This document shows positions 1 to 6,552 of a DNA stretch of 11,505 nt, one piece after another. Position numbers and translations under genes: made by a program. The notes beneath the pieces are model-generated. The model saw only the letters and a list, made by a program, of their open reading frames with translations, was not told the DNA's origin and made no database searches. The first letter of the stretch is position 1, and every line of letters begins with the position of its first letter. This DNA is from Bifidobacterium breve. Lineage in GTDB: Bacteria; Bacteroidota; Bacteroidia; Cytophagales; UBA9547. The stretch covers positions 1-11,505 of the forward strand of contig CALPQG020000034.1 of assembly GCA_943325655.2 (NCBI GenBank), given 5' to 3'.

Positions 1-78
1 CCTACTTGGGCATTTACCCCCCCATAAAGCACTGAAAATCAGTGTACTAAATGCGGTTTTTAAGAATTGTTTTTTCAT
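1..78 (-). CDS. Start of an exported protein, apparent frameshift in the signal peptide (partial)
   Basis: Only the first 26 codons lie in the window; the gene continues past the left edge. The start is ATG at 78-76. The protein begins MKKQFLKTAFSTLIFSALWG, a charged start followed by a hydrophobic core, so it is a Sec signal peptide. As written, the frame then reads GGKCPSR, which has no signal peptidase I site and no lipobox because Lys stands before the Cys. If the run of seven G (C at 17-23 on the + strand) were six, it would read GVNAQV, with the NAQ cleavage site typical of Bacteroidota. The extra G is therefore either a sequencing error, a real inactivating mutation, or a phase-variable tract. 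Nothing of the mature protein is visible, so its function is unknown. It is divergent from yaaA. Confidence 0.6.
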   Translation of the reverse strand, partial: MKKQFLKTAFSTLIFSALWGGKCPSR

Positions 79-141
79 AGTGATGAATGGTTTTTGATTT
101 TTTTTGTGAGCGTTTTATATTGGGGTGATGTATTAATCAAA

Positions 142-149
142 CAAACTTA
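142..149 (-). promoter_or_regulatory. Candidate -7 promoter box for the exported-protein gene
   Basis: Read on the minus strand this is TAAGTTTG, an exact match to the Bacteroidota -7 consensus TAnnTTTG. It lies about 64 bp upstream of the ATG at 78. No TTG or TTTG was found at the usual -33 spacing, so the match rests on one box. Confidence 0.35.
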
Positions 150-185
150 AACTTTATATTCTTATTTTCATAATTACAAGAAGGC

Positions 186-203
186 TATTTTTTCGAAAAA
201 ATA
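186..203. repeat. 18-bp perfect AT-rich palindrome in the 79-418 intergenic region
   Basis: TATTTTTTCGAAAAAATA is self-complementary, centred on CG at 194/195. It lies about 37 bp upstream of the candidate -7 box at 142-149 and about 215 bp upstream of yaaA, so it could be an operator or simply a chance AT palindrome. The rest of 79-418 holds no gene. At 314-359 there is a short tandem GGAGCT/GGGAGCT and a reading frame of under 30 codons without a start codon, and I see nothing else there. Confidence 0.35.
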
Positions 204-418
204 AGTAAATTCATGGCGGTGACATTTAGTATGCTACATTTCAAATATAAGCTTTTGGGGTTATTGGCACATGTAAAGGAGAGTCATATTAGTTATTGAT
301 GTATTAAAAGGAAAAGTTCCTCGTTTGGAGCTGGGAGCTACAGAAAAAGGGTACAAAAAATATTGAATCCTGACAAAATCGATTTTATTTAATACCTTGC
401 TTTGACATATTTTACCAC

Positions 419-1177
419 ATGAAAATAGTTATATCACCTGCCAAGTCATTAAATTTTGAAAGCCCTTTGCCTGTAGCGCTTTATACAAGTCCTTGTTTTT
501 TGAGTGATTCGAAAAAGGTTATCATGGAAGTGAAAAAGAAAAGCCCTGTAGAATTGGCTGATTTGATGGACATTTCGTCCAAACTGGCAAACCTTAACTG
601 GCACAGGAACCAAGTTTGGAAAGCACCTTTTACTCCTGAAAATGCGCGACCCGCCATGTACGCTTTTGATGGCGATGTATATACTGGTTTGGATGCGTAT
701 AGCATTGCACCACATAAAATTGAAGCCTTACAAAATAAACTCCGTATCTTATCTGGTTTGTATGGTTTGCTCAAGCCTTTGGATTTGATACAGCCATACC
801 GTTTAGAAATGGGAACCAAACTGCCAATTGGCGACGCCAAAAACTTATATGAATTTTGGAAACACACCATTACTTCAAGCTTGAATAAAGAACTTGATAA
901 AGGAGAATTGTTTGTCAATTTGGCCAGCAACGAATATTTTTCTGCCATAGATGTCAAGAAATTAAAAGTGCCTGTAATCACACCCGACTTCAAAGATTAC
1001 AAAAATGGACAGCTGAAGACAATCAGTTTTTTTGCCAAAAAAGCCAGGGGAATGATGGTGCGTTATATTCTTGATTCCGATGCCCAAACCATTGATGATC
1101 TCAAAGGATTTAATTATGATGGTTATGCGTTTGACGTTAAACATTCAACGGCAAACAATTTGGTATTTATAAGGTAA
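419..1177 (+). CDS. yaaA: Peroxide stress protein YaaA (DUF328/UPF0246 family)
   Basis: The 252-residue protein matches the YaaA family across its whole length; E. coli YaaA has 258 residues. Visible family signatures are the N-terminal ISPAKSLNF (residues 5-13), LYGLLKPLDLIQPYRLEMG (114-132), NLASNEYF (167-174) and FFAKKARGMMVRYI (204-217). In E. coli, YaaA is induced by OxyR and limits damage from hydrogen peroxide by lowering unincorporated iron. It is a cytoplasmic DNA-binding protein of still uncertain mechanism. The ATG at 419 puts the conserved MKIVISPAK at the very N-terminus, which fixes the start. The upstream sequence has only a poor -7 match (TACCTTGC at 393-400), and no OxyR-type site was recognised. 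The next gene begins about 95 bp downstream and has its own -7 box. Confidence 0.93.
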   Translation: MKIVISPAKSLNFESPLPVALYTSPCFLSDSKKVIMEVKKKSPVELADLMDISSKLANLNWHRNQVWKAPFTPENARPAMYAFDGDVYTGLDAYSIAPHKIEALQNKLRILSGLYGLLKPLDLIQPYRLEMGTKLPIGDAKNLYEFWKHTITSSLNKELDKGELFVNLASNEYFSAIDVKKLKVPVITPDFKDYKNGQLKTISFFAKKARGMMVRYILDSDAQTIDDLKGFNYDGYAFDVKHSTANNLVFIR

Positions 1178-1240
1178 GTTGTGCTCATTTTTTAACACCA
1201 TCTTTTATGTATATAAAAAGCATCATTGCCCAACAAATGC

Positions 1241-1248
1241 TATATTTG
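1241..1248 (+). promoter_or_regulatory. Candidate -7 promoter box for the M3 peptidase gene
   Basis: TATATTTG is an exact match to TAnnTTTG and ends 25 bp before the ATG at 1274. A TTG at 1226-1228 is too close to serve as the -33 element. If the box is real, transcription begins downstream of 1248, so translation cannot start at the in-frame TTG at 1226. This supports the ATG at 1274. Confidence 0.45.
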
Positions 1249-1273
1249 GGCTTTATTTAGAAAAATTACCACC

Positions 1274-3322
1274 ATGCTTACAGACAATATTTTATTGAAA
1301 TCAAATTTCAATACCCCATTCAACACCATTCCTTTTCAGCAAATCACGTTGGAAAATTTTAAGGAAGCATTTCCGGTTTTAATTGCGGGAGCGAGGGAAG
1401 AGTTTTTGGCTTATTGTGCAGATAAAAGTGGCAATACCTATGCAAATGTGTTTGATGTCGTAAGTCCAGAACAGGATAAATTAGACCTATGTGCCAGTAT
1501 TTTTTTTAACCTAAACGCTGCTGAATCTACCAAAGAAATGCAGGTTTATTCCCGAGAGGTAATTGCCGAATTGACCAAATTTGGCCTGGAGAAAAGCCTG
1601 AACCTGGATAATTTCAAACGTGTAGAAGAGGTTTATCAAACCACTGACAAATCAATATTAAGCACTGAAGAATTCAGGTTGCTTGATGATGTATATAAAA
1701 ATGCGCTCAAAGGCGGGATCAATTTACCCGAAAAAGAGAAAACAAATTTAAAAGAATACAGTGAATCCTTGGCAAAACTGAGTCAGGAATTTGGTGAAAA
1801 TGTACTCCACGCGACCAATGAATTTCAGTTTTTGGTGAACGATATTTCCAATTTGGAAGGCTTGCCCGAAGATGAAATCGCACAAGCTAAAAATGCTGCG
1901 GAAGCCATAGGCAATAAGGACGCGTGGTTATTTACCGGCCAATTTACGTCTTATTTCCCCTTGATTAAATATGCCAAAAACAGGGAAATTAGAAAGCAAA
2001 TCATGACCGCCATTGGTGCTAAAAATAGTGTAGGCAAATACAACAACCAAGACATTATCAAGGCCATCGTCAACCTGCGTATTCAAAAAGCCAATTTACT
2101 TTCTTATCCTACCATTGCTGCCATGATTCTTGAAAACCGTATGGCGAAATCGCCTGAAAATGTGAAGGCATTTTTACAGGATTTTGAAGCGCCAGCAAGA
2201 GAAAAAGGCTTGGTGGATGTAGCGGAGTTGAAGGATTTTGCTTTAAAAATGGATGGAATATCCAGTATACAAGCATTTGATGTAGCTTATTACAGCGAAA
2301 AACTAAAACAGGAAAAATACAGCATCAACACTGAATTACTGCGGCCTTATTTCTCTTTGGAAAAAGTGGTCGCAGGGGTGTTTGAATGCGCCAAGAGGTT
2401 GTTTCAATTGGAATTTATCCCCAATAAATCTATTGAAGTGTATCACCCTGATGTGACGGCTTATGAAGTTAAGAAAACAGACGGTACTTTTGTCGGGATT
2501 TTTTATGCTGATTTTCATCCCCGTGAAGGGAAAAAAGCAGGGGCTTGGATGACTTCTTTCAGGAACCAGTATGTTGAAAATGGGGTAGAACATCGTCCTC
2601 ATGTGAGTATTGTTTGTAGTTTTACAAAACCTACCGCTGACAAACCATCCTTGTTGGCATTTTCAGAAGTGACGACTTTGTTCCATGAATTCGGTCATGC
2701 CCTTCATGGCTTGTTGGCCAATGGAAAATATGCGTCCATGTCGGGCACTTCAGTGCTTTGGGATTTTGTGGAATTGCCTTCTCAGTTATTGGAAAATTGG
2801 TGTTATGAAAAAGAGTGCCTAGATTTATTTGCAGCGCATTACCAAACCGGAGAACCTATTCCAGAAGCATATATTGAAAGAATTAAAGCCAGTGCCACTT
2901 TTATGAGTGGATTGGGTACTTTACGTCAGGTATTTTTAGGAACGCTAGACATGGCTTGGCATACCATAGAAAAACCTTTTGAAGGAAATGTGATGGAATT
3001 TGAGAACGCCATCAATGAGAAATTTGCCTTTACCGAGCGACTTCCAAATGAATGCATGAGCACTAATTTCTCTCATATCTTTCAAGGAGGATATACCGCA
3101 GCGTATTATTCTTATAAATGGGCAGAAGTACTAGAAGCAGATGCTTTTGAATTGTTTCAGGAAAAAGGAATTTTCAATGCCGAAGTGGCCCATGCATTCG
3201 AACAACACATTTTAAGTAAAGGCAACAGCGAATCTCCAGAAATTCTCTTTGAACGTTTCAGGGGCCGGGCAACCAATAACCAAGCTTTGTTGAAGAAGTT
3301 GGGTTTCGGGAGGCAGGAGTAA
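1274..3322 (+). CDS. M3 family zinc metallopeptidase (oligopeptidase / dipeptidyl carboxypeptidase type)
   Basis: With the ATG at 1274 the protein has 682 residues, the usual length for bacterial M3A enzymes of the Dcp/oligopeptidase A group. The frame extends back to a TTG at 1226, but that would lie upstream of the likely transcription start. The zinc site is complete: HEFGH at 471-475 (two His ligands and the catalytic Glu472), with the third ligand at Glu500, 25 residues after the second His as in the family. Near the C-terminus, H601, GGYTAAYYSY (605-614) and the paired tyrosines match the substrate-binding region. There is no signal peptide, so the enzyme should act in the cytoplasm on short peptides left by larger proteases or taken up from outside. 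Sequence alone does not separate carboxydipeptidase from endo-oligopeptidase activity. It follows yaaA but is probably transcribed from its own promoter. Confidence 0.92.
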   Translation: MLTDNILLKSNFNTPFNTIPFQQITLENFKEAFPVLIAGAREEFLAYCADKSGNTYANVFDVVSPEQDKLDLCASIFFNLNAAESTKEMQVYSREVIAELTKFGLEKSLNLDNFKRVEEVYQTTDKSILSTEEFRLLDDVYKNALKGGINLPEKEKTNLKEYSESLAKLSQEFGENVLHATNEFQFLVNDISNLEGLPEDEIAQAKNAAEAIGNKDAWLFTGQFTSYFPLIKYAKNREIRKQIMTAIGAKNSVGKYNNQDIIKAIVNLRIQKANLLSYPTIAAMILENRMAKSPENVKAFLQDFEAPAREKGLVDVAELKDFALKMDGISSIQAFDVAYYSEKLKQEKYSINTELLRPYFSLEKVVAGVFECAKRLFQLEFIPNKSIEVYHPDVTAYEVKKTDGTFVGIFYADFHPREGKKAGAWMTSFRNQYVENGVEHRPHVSIVCSFTKPTADKPSLLAFSEVTTLFHEFGHALHGLLANGKYASMSGTSVLWDFVELPSQLLENWCYEKECLDLFAAHYQTGEPIPEAYIERIKASATFMSGLGTLRQVFLGTLDMAWHTIEKPFEGNVMEFENAINEKFAFTERLPNECMSTNFSHIFQGGYTAAYYSYKWAEVLEADAFELFQEKGIFNAEVAHAFEQHILSKGNSESPEILFERFRGRATNNQALLKKLGFGRQE

Positions 3323-3348
3323 CCGATATGGAGACTAAAATGTCGGTT
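3321..3348 (+). terminator. Weak hairpin overlapping the stop codon of the M3 gene
   Basis: AACCGATAT (3321-3329) can pair with ATGTCGGTT (3340-3348), giving nine pairs with one G-U and a 10-nt loop. The stem overlaps the TAA at 3320-3322. There is no U-tract beyond TTTG, so this is at best a weak terminator or an mRNA 3' end structure. Confidence 0.25.
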
Positions 3349-3518
3349 TGAAAACCTCTAAATCTGTGTAAAGGTGGCTCTTGTAATTTTTAACGCAGGC
3401 TTAAAGATGACATTTATGGTAGGGATTAGTACCCCAATGAAAAAAAATGCCAAAATGTGCGGCATTACAGGCTTAGCAGCATACGAGTAAAGAGGGTCGA
3501 ATTCGATGGGTTTAAAAT
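3349..3518. other. Intergenic stretch upstream of the KilA-N gene with a 6-bp hairpin; possible dispersed repeat
   Basis: This stretch contains AATGCC (3446-3451) opposite GGCATT (3461-3466), a perfect 6-bp stem with a 9-nt loop. On the minus strand a 73-codon frame (3579-3358) encodes two hydrophobic stretches, but it runs into the 5' end of the KilA-N gene and has no convincing family. The mix of an A-tract, a short hairpin and an open antisense frame resembles a dispersed intergenic repeat more than a gene. That is an impression and would need a genome self-comparison. Confidence 0.2.
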
Positions 3519-3532
3519 TAATTTTTGTAGCA

Positions 3533-4345
3533 ATGGAAAAAAGCAATAAAATAATTGTAAAAGGGACAAAAATAACCATACTCGCTCAAAACGAAGTAGA
3601 TTTTATCAGTCTTACGGATATGAATCAGGGCTTTAAAGAAGGCAGCGGTTTAATTAGTAAATGGATTACGAATAAAAACACGCTTGAGTATTTAGGGATT
3701 TGGGAAAATATAAACAATATCCTTTTTAATTACCCCGAATTCGGGGTAATTGAAAAGGAAGCAGGTGTGAACCGATTTATCATGTCCGTCGGTCAGTGGA
3801 TTGAAAGAACAAAAGCCTCGGGGATGGTAGTAAAAGCAGGTAGATATGGTGGTACTTATGCCCATAAAGACATCGCTTTTCACTTTGCCATGTGGCTAAG
3901 TCCCGAATTTCAAATTTATCTTATCAAAGAATTTCAACGCCTTAAAGAAGAAGAACAAAAACAAATCGGCTGGACAGCCAAACGAGAATTGGCTAAAATC
4001 AATTACCATATTCATACCGATGCCATTAAGCATAACCTCATTCCTACAGCATTAACACCTGCCCAAACTTCTGTCATTTATGCCAACGAAGCGGATGTAT
4101 TAAATGTGGCATTGTTCGGAATAACAGCCAAGCAATGGCGGGAAACCAACTCCGAATTGAAAGGAAATATGCGCGATTACGCCAATATCAACCAATTGAT
4201 TTGTCTTGCTAACATGGAAAACCTTAATGCCGTTTTTATCCAAGAAAATATGCCACAAAAAGAAAGACTTATAAAACTAAACAAAATAGCCATCCAGCAA
4301 ATGATTGTATTGCAAGAAGTGGGGAATAGAAAATTATTAAAATAA
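3533..4345 (+). CDS. KilA-N domain protein, orphan
   Basis: The 270-residue protein has a KilA-N DNA-binding domain at about residues 5-130. Its hallmark is GRYGGTYAHKDIAFHFAMWL (103-122), preceded by FISLTDM (24-30) and followed by SPEFQIYLIKEFQRL. The second half (about 155-258, from NYHIHTDAIKHNLIP through YANEADVLNVALFG to LNKIAIQQM) is the usual tail of stand-alone bacterial KilA-N proteins. KilA-N domains come from phages and large DNA viruses; the cellular role of the stand-alone form is not established. An in-frame ATG also exists at 3506. The start at 3533 is preferred because MEKSNKIIVKGTKITIL fits the family N-terminus, and a TA-N3-TTTG -7-like element (3519-3527) lies between the two. 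It has no partner gene, and its coding sequence contains a 40-bp palindrome (3720-3759). Coding relics follow it at once, so it may be the surviving part of a mobile insertion. Confidence 0.85.
   Translation: MEKSNKIIVKGTKITILAQNEVDFISLTDMNQGFKEGSGLISKWITNKNTLEYLGIWENINNILFNYPEFGVIEKEAGVNRFIMSVGQWIERTKASGMVVKAGRYGGTYAHKDIAFHFAMWLSPEFQIYLIKEFQRLKEEEQKQIGWTAKRELAKINYHIHTDAIKHNLIPTALTPAQTSVIYANEADVLNVALFGITAKQWRETNSELKGNMRDYANINQLICLANMENLNAVFIQENMPQKERLIKLNKIAIQQMIVLQEVGNRKLLK
3720..3759. repeat. 40-bp near-perfect palindrome inside the KilA-N gene
   Basis: The sequence is self-complementary about the axis 3739/3740, with 19 of 20 pairs matching. The only exception is T3727 opposite G3752, which would still wobble-pair in RNA. 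The innermost 24 bp (3728-3751) are perfect and include CCCCGAATTCGGGG, a GC-rich block in an AT-rich gene. It covers codons 63-76 (ILFNYPEFGVIEKE). The reading frame continues through it and the protein looks collinear with its family, so it is probably not an insertion. It could be a cruciform, an mRNA hairpin, or a binding site. Confidence 0.85.
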
Positions 4346-4367
4346 ATGAGTATTGAAGGGTATATAA

Positions 4368-4469
4368 GACATTAAAAGATATTTGATACATATTTTTTGC
4401 GATGTTGAAAATCTAAACCAATCCATAGTCAAAGAAAATGATATTGTTATTGGAGCAACAGCTGAATAA
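4368..4469 (+). pseudogene. Possible remnant of a PIN-domain (VapC-like) toxin, C-terminal piece
   Basis: A start-less frame of 33 codons, opened by a stop at 4365-4367 and closed by TAA at 4467-4469, ends in VENLNQSIVKENDIVIGATAE. The segment KENDIVIGATA resembles the PIN-domain motif around the third acidic residue (N-D-x-x-I-A-A-T-A). In PIN toxins this motif is followed by about 20-30 more residues, which are missing here. No antitoxin and no N-terminal half were found; an ATG directly after the KilA-N stop (4346) opens only nine codons. The similarity rests on about a dozen residues and may be chance. Confidence 0.22.
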
Positions 4470-4478
4470 TTCTTTAAA

Positions 4479-4625
4479 TTACTCCGATTTCTCTTTATTG
4501 AAATTCATTTTTCCATTTGGAATTCCAATCCTTTCAACCGTTTCTCCATTGACAACATCTTTATAAAAAAGGGGGATGTTATGCTGAGAAATGGTACTTG
4601 ATTTTTTGTTTATAATTTTTAGCGT
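4479..4625 (-). pseudogene. Unrecognised coding relic, C-terminal fragment
   Basis: A minus-strand frame of 48 codons runs from just after a stop (4628-4626) to TAA at 4481-4479. It has no ATG, GTG or TTG near its beginning. Its translation contains NIPLFYKDVVNGETVERIGI, followed by PNGKMNFNKEKSE, which has the composition and phrasing of a real soluble protein C-terminus rather than antisense noise. I do not recognise the family. It faces the KilA-N gene and the PIN-like relic, and the run AAAAAAGGGGG at 4565-4575 is a likely spot for a frame-disrupting indel. The rest of 4346-4644 holds nothing else I can support. Confidence 0.3.
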
Positions 4626-4644
4626 TTAAATAATTCTGAAATAA

Positions 4645-4675
4645 TTGATTATTACTTATTTATTTCCTAGCTTTA
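4645..4675 (+). promoter_or_regulatory. Candidate promoter of the histone H1-like gene
   Basis: TTG at 4645-4647 and TAGCTTTA at 4668-4675 are separated by 20 bp. This fits the Bacteroidota arrangement TTG-N17-23-TAnnTTTG with one mismatch in the last base of the -7 box. It lies 21 bp upstream of the ATG at 4697. Confidence 0.45.
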
Positions 4676-4696
4676 CCATTCACTAACCTAAATACA

Positions 4697-4870
4697 ATGG
4701 AACAATACGAAAAATTAAAACAATTAGTACTTGAAGGGGAAGCTGATTTTGCCAAGTTTTTTGACCAAAATAACCAAGCTGCAGGTACCAGAGTTAGAAA
4801 TAGAATGCAAGCGTTGAAAGCTTTTGCTCAAGAAGTTCGTAACGAAGTAACTGCGAAAAAAAACAGTTAA
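4697..4870 (+). CDS. Histone H1-like nucleoid protein (Hc1-like family), 57 aa
   Basis: The 57-residue protein begins MEQYEKLKQLVLEGEADF and continues with AAGTRVRNRMQALKAFAQEV (28-47), then a short Lys-containing tail. This is the pattern of the small histone H1-like family found throughout the Bacteroidota (related by name to chlamydial Hc1). The basic patch TRVRNR and the amphipathic helices suggest DNA binding and a nucleoid role, although the function of the Bacteroidota members is inferred rather than shown. It has its own promoter candidate and is followed within 2 bp by a strong hairpin terminator, so it is monocistronic, as expected for an abundant small protein. It converges on yebC. 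There is no other plausible start. Confidence 0.88.
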   Translation: MEQYEKLKQLVLEGEADFAKFFDQNNQAAGTRVRNRMQALKAFAQEVRNEVTAKKNS

Positions 4871-4871
4871 T

Positions 4872-4898
4872 AAAAAAAGGGCAATTAGCCCTTTTTTT
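4872..4898. terminator. Symmetrical, probably bidirectional intrinsic terminator
   Basis: A7 (4872-4878), GGGC, loop AATTA, GCCC, T7 (4892-4898) form a perfect hairpin flanked by an A-tract and a T-tract. Read on either strand it is a GC-rich stem followed by seven U, so it can end both the histone-like transcript (+) and the yebC transcript (-), whose stop codon is at 4931. Confidence 0.9.
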
Positions 4899-4930
4899 AT
4901 TTTTTACTCTTTGAATACTTTTTAGCTGAA

Positions 4931-5635
4931 TTAGCCCATATTGGTATATACAGCCTGTACATCGTCATCTTCTTCTATTTTGTCAATCAGCTTTTCTAAG
5001 TCTGCTTCCTGTTCTTCTGTAAGTTCAACGGTAGTGTTTGGAATGCGTTGTAAGGTAGCACTTGTTACTTCCAGTCCTTTTTCTTCCAAGGCTTTGGACA
5101 TGGCTCCAAATTCATTGAAAGCACAATACAGGTACAGCTCATCGTCAACTTCACTAATTTCTTCTAAGCCATAGTCAATCAACTCCAATTCTAGCTCTTC
5201 TTTGTCCAGTCCAGCTGCTTTGACCTGAAATACCCCTTTGCGTTCAAACACAAAAGACAAAGAGCCAGAGGTTCCTAAAGTCCCACCGTTTCTACTCAAA
5301 TAAGTACGGATGTTGGCAACGGTTCTGGTGGTATTGTCGGCGGCACATTCAATGATAATGGCGACACCATGAGGCCCGTAGGCTTCATAAACAATTTCAA
5401 TGATGTCTTTAAGGTCTTTTTCTGTAGCCCTTTTTACCGCAGCGTCAATACGGTCTTTGGGCATGTTTTGACCTTTGGCATTTTGTATGGCTGTACGTAA
5501 TCGAGAATTGGTATCCGGGTCGCTTCCTGTTTTGGCGGCCATGGTAATTTCTTTACCGAGTCTAGGAAACAATCTTGACATTGCACCCCATCGTTTCATT
5601 TTTCTTGCTTTGCGAAATTCAAAAGCTCTTCCCAT
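4931..5635 (-). CDS. yebC: YebC/PmpR/TACO1 family protein
   Basis: The 234-residue protein covers the full YebC family. Landmarks are the N-terminal RKARKMKRW, NMPKDRID (57-64), YEAYGPHGVAIIIE (83-96), DNTTRTVANIR (100-110) and GGTLGTSGSLSFVFERKG (117-134), followed by the acidic C-terminal domain. The N-terminus MGRAFEFRKARK is the variant seen in Bacteroidota, in place of the AGHSKWANIKHRK of most other phyla. The family was long annotated as transcriptional regulators. Work on bacterial and mitochondrial members points instead to a ribosome-associated factor that helps translation of difficult sequences such as proline runs. The ATG at 5635 gives the conserved N-terminus. The gene lies 58 bp downstream of the beta-barrel gene on the same strand without an evident terminator between them. 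Confidence 0.95.
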   Translation of the reverse strand: MGRAFEFRKARKMKRWGAMSRLFPRLGKEITMAAKTGSDPDTNSRLRTAIQNAKGQNMPKDRIDAAVKRATEKDLKDIIEIVYEAYGPHGVAIIIECAADNTTRTVANIRTYLSRNGGTLGTSGSLSFVFERKGVFQVKAAGLDKEELELELIDYGLEEISEVDDELYLYCAFNEFGAMSKALEEKGLEVTSATLQRIPNTTVELTEEQEADLEKLIDKIEEDDDVQAVYTNMG

Positions 5636-5668
5636 GAATGTTGTATTTTAATAAATTGGTTCTGTCTG

Positions 5669-5676
5669 TAAAAGTA
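5669..5676 (-). promoter_or_regulatory. Candidate -7 box for yebC
   Basis: On the minus strand this reads TACTTTTA, seven of eight matches to TAnnTTTG, about 33 bp upstream of the yebC ATG. No TTG was found at the expected -33 distance, so read-through from the upstream beta-barrel gene remains possible. Confidence 0.25.
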
Positions 5677-5693
5677 CTTAATTATTGATCATC

Positions 5694-6416
5694 TTAAAAT
5701 CTAAAACTTAATCCTGTGGTGAAATTTATGCCACTAAGTTTAATGTTTAAATTTTCAGTGCCAGCATCATTTTTAATGGTAGTGGTTTCTTTGTCTGGTT
5801 TCCATGTTCCAAAATTATATTCTGCGAATGATAAATTGGCATGACAGCCCAACCATTGTTTGATCAATTGTCTTCTAAAACCTATGGACACTTGCAGGTT
5901 ACTGCCATTTCCATTGATTTTTGGGACTGTTCGTTTTGGGTTATTGTAATTAGCCGAAGCGTGACACAAGGCCAGTGAAGTATAAATGGTTGTTTTTTCT
6001 GTAGAATAAAAATGGTAATACCCTTTAATTCCGATTAATCCTGTGCTGAATGAGGTTCCCAAATCCGGATTGCCAAGCCCCCCAAACTCTATCATCGCTC
6101 CAATACCGAATTTGTTTGAAAGGGCATATTCATAATTGATTCCAAATATACTTTGACCTCCATTTCCTGTAGCATTTTTGGTATTGTTGGATGATGATCC
6201 ATAATTCCCACCGCCCAAACTAACGTCCAAAATACTAACGTGTTTTTTGAAGAAGAATGCAACAATTGGTACACCAGGGAAAAGATTTTTTTTAGGCTGA
6301 AAGAATGTCGTGGTTGATTTAAAGGAATTGGAATTGGTTGAAAATAAATTTTGAGCATTAGAAAAAATGGATATAAATACCAAAGCAATTAAAGTCAAGA
6401 AGTAGGGCTTTCTCAT
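5694..6416 (-). CDS. Small outer-membrane beta-barrel protein, function unknown
   Basis: Starting at the ATG at 6416, the protein has 240 residues. Its signal peptide MRKPYFLTLIALVFISIFSN ends in an A21-Q22 cleavage site (SNAQ) typical of the phylum. A TTG 18 bases further upstream is in frame but would place extra polar residues before the signal peptide. The mature part has alternating segments such as FGINYEYALSNKFGIGAMIE and IKGYYHFYSTEKTTIYTSLA. It ends in SGINFTTGLSFRF, whose C-terminal aromatic residue is a common outer-membrane barrel signal. Between residues about 60 and 95 it is rich in Gly, Ser and Asn, probably a loop. It fits a general 8-10-stranded porin-like or OmpW/OmpA-barrel size class, but no specific family or substrate is recognised. 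It is divergent from smpB. Confidence 0.75.
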   Translation of the reverse strand: MRKPYFLTLIALVFISIFSNAQNLFSTNSNSFKSTTTFFQPKKNLFPGVPIVAFFFKKHVSILDVSLGGGNYGSSSNNTKNATGNGGQSIFGINYEYALSNKFGIGAMIEFGGLGNPDLGTSFSTGLIGIKGYYHFYSTEKTTIYTSLALCHASANYNNPKRTVPKINGNGSNLQVSIGFRRQLIKQWLGCHANLSFAEYNFGTWKPDKETTTIKNDAGTENLNIKLSGINFTTGLSFRF

Positions 6417-6514
6417 CGTGTAAGTTTTATGCAATTTTAAAATAAAATAGGGTTTTAAAAAATATTATCGAAGAAGAAATTATCAGAAGCTATTTTTTTA
6501 CATCACTAAAATGT

Positions 6515-6522
6515 TACATTTG
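6515..6522 (+). promoter_or_regulatory. Candidate -7 promoter box for smpB
   Basis: TACATTTG is an exact TAnnTTTG match ending 30 bp before the ATG at 6553. The upstream in-frame ATG at 6511 lies before this box, so it should not be in the transcript. This supports the shorter SmpB start. Confidence 0.5.
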
Positions 6523-6552
6523 ACTATTCAAATTATTTTAGCGCAAGCATTC

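Noticed and set aside
314..359. Short start-less frame and GGAGCT tandem upstream of yaaA as a gene
   Set aside because: It has under 30 codons, no start codon, and no recognisable product; the tandem has only two imperfect copies.
481..993. 170-codon minus-strand frame opposite yaaA
   Set aside because: yaaA is a full-length match to its family on the other strand, and the antisense frame has no recognisable motif.
3358..3579. 73-codon minus-strand frame with two hydrophobic stretches, overlapping the start of the KilA-N gene
   Set aside because: It overlaps a well-supported gene by 47 bp, matches no family I know, and its hydrophobic character follows from antisense A/T-rich sequence. It is treated as part of an intergenic, possibly repetitive stretch.
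3720..3759. The palindrome as an inserted sequence or as the terminator of an upstream gene
   Set aside because: The KilA-N frame passes through it and the encoded residues fit the family, and there is no U-tract after the stem.
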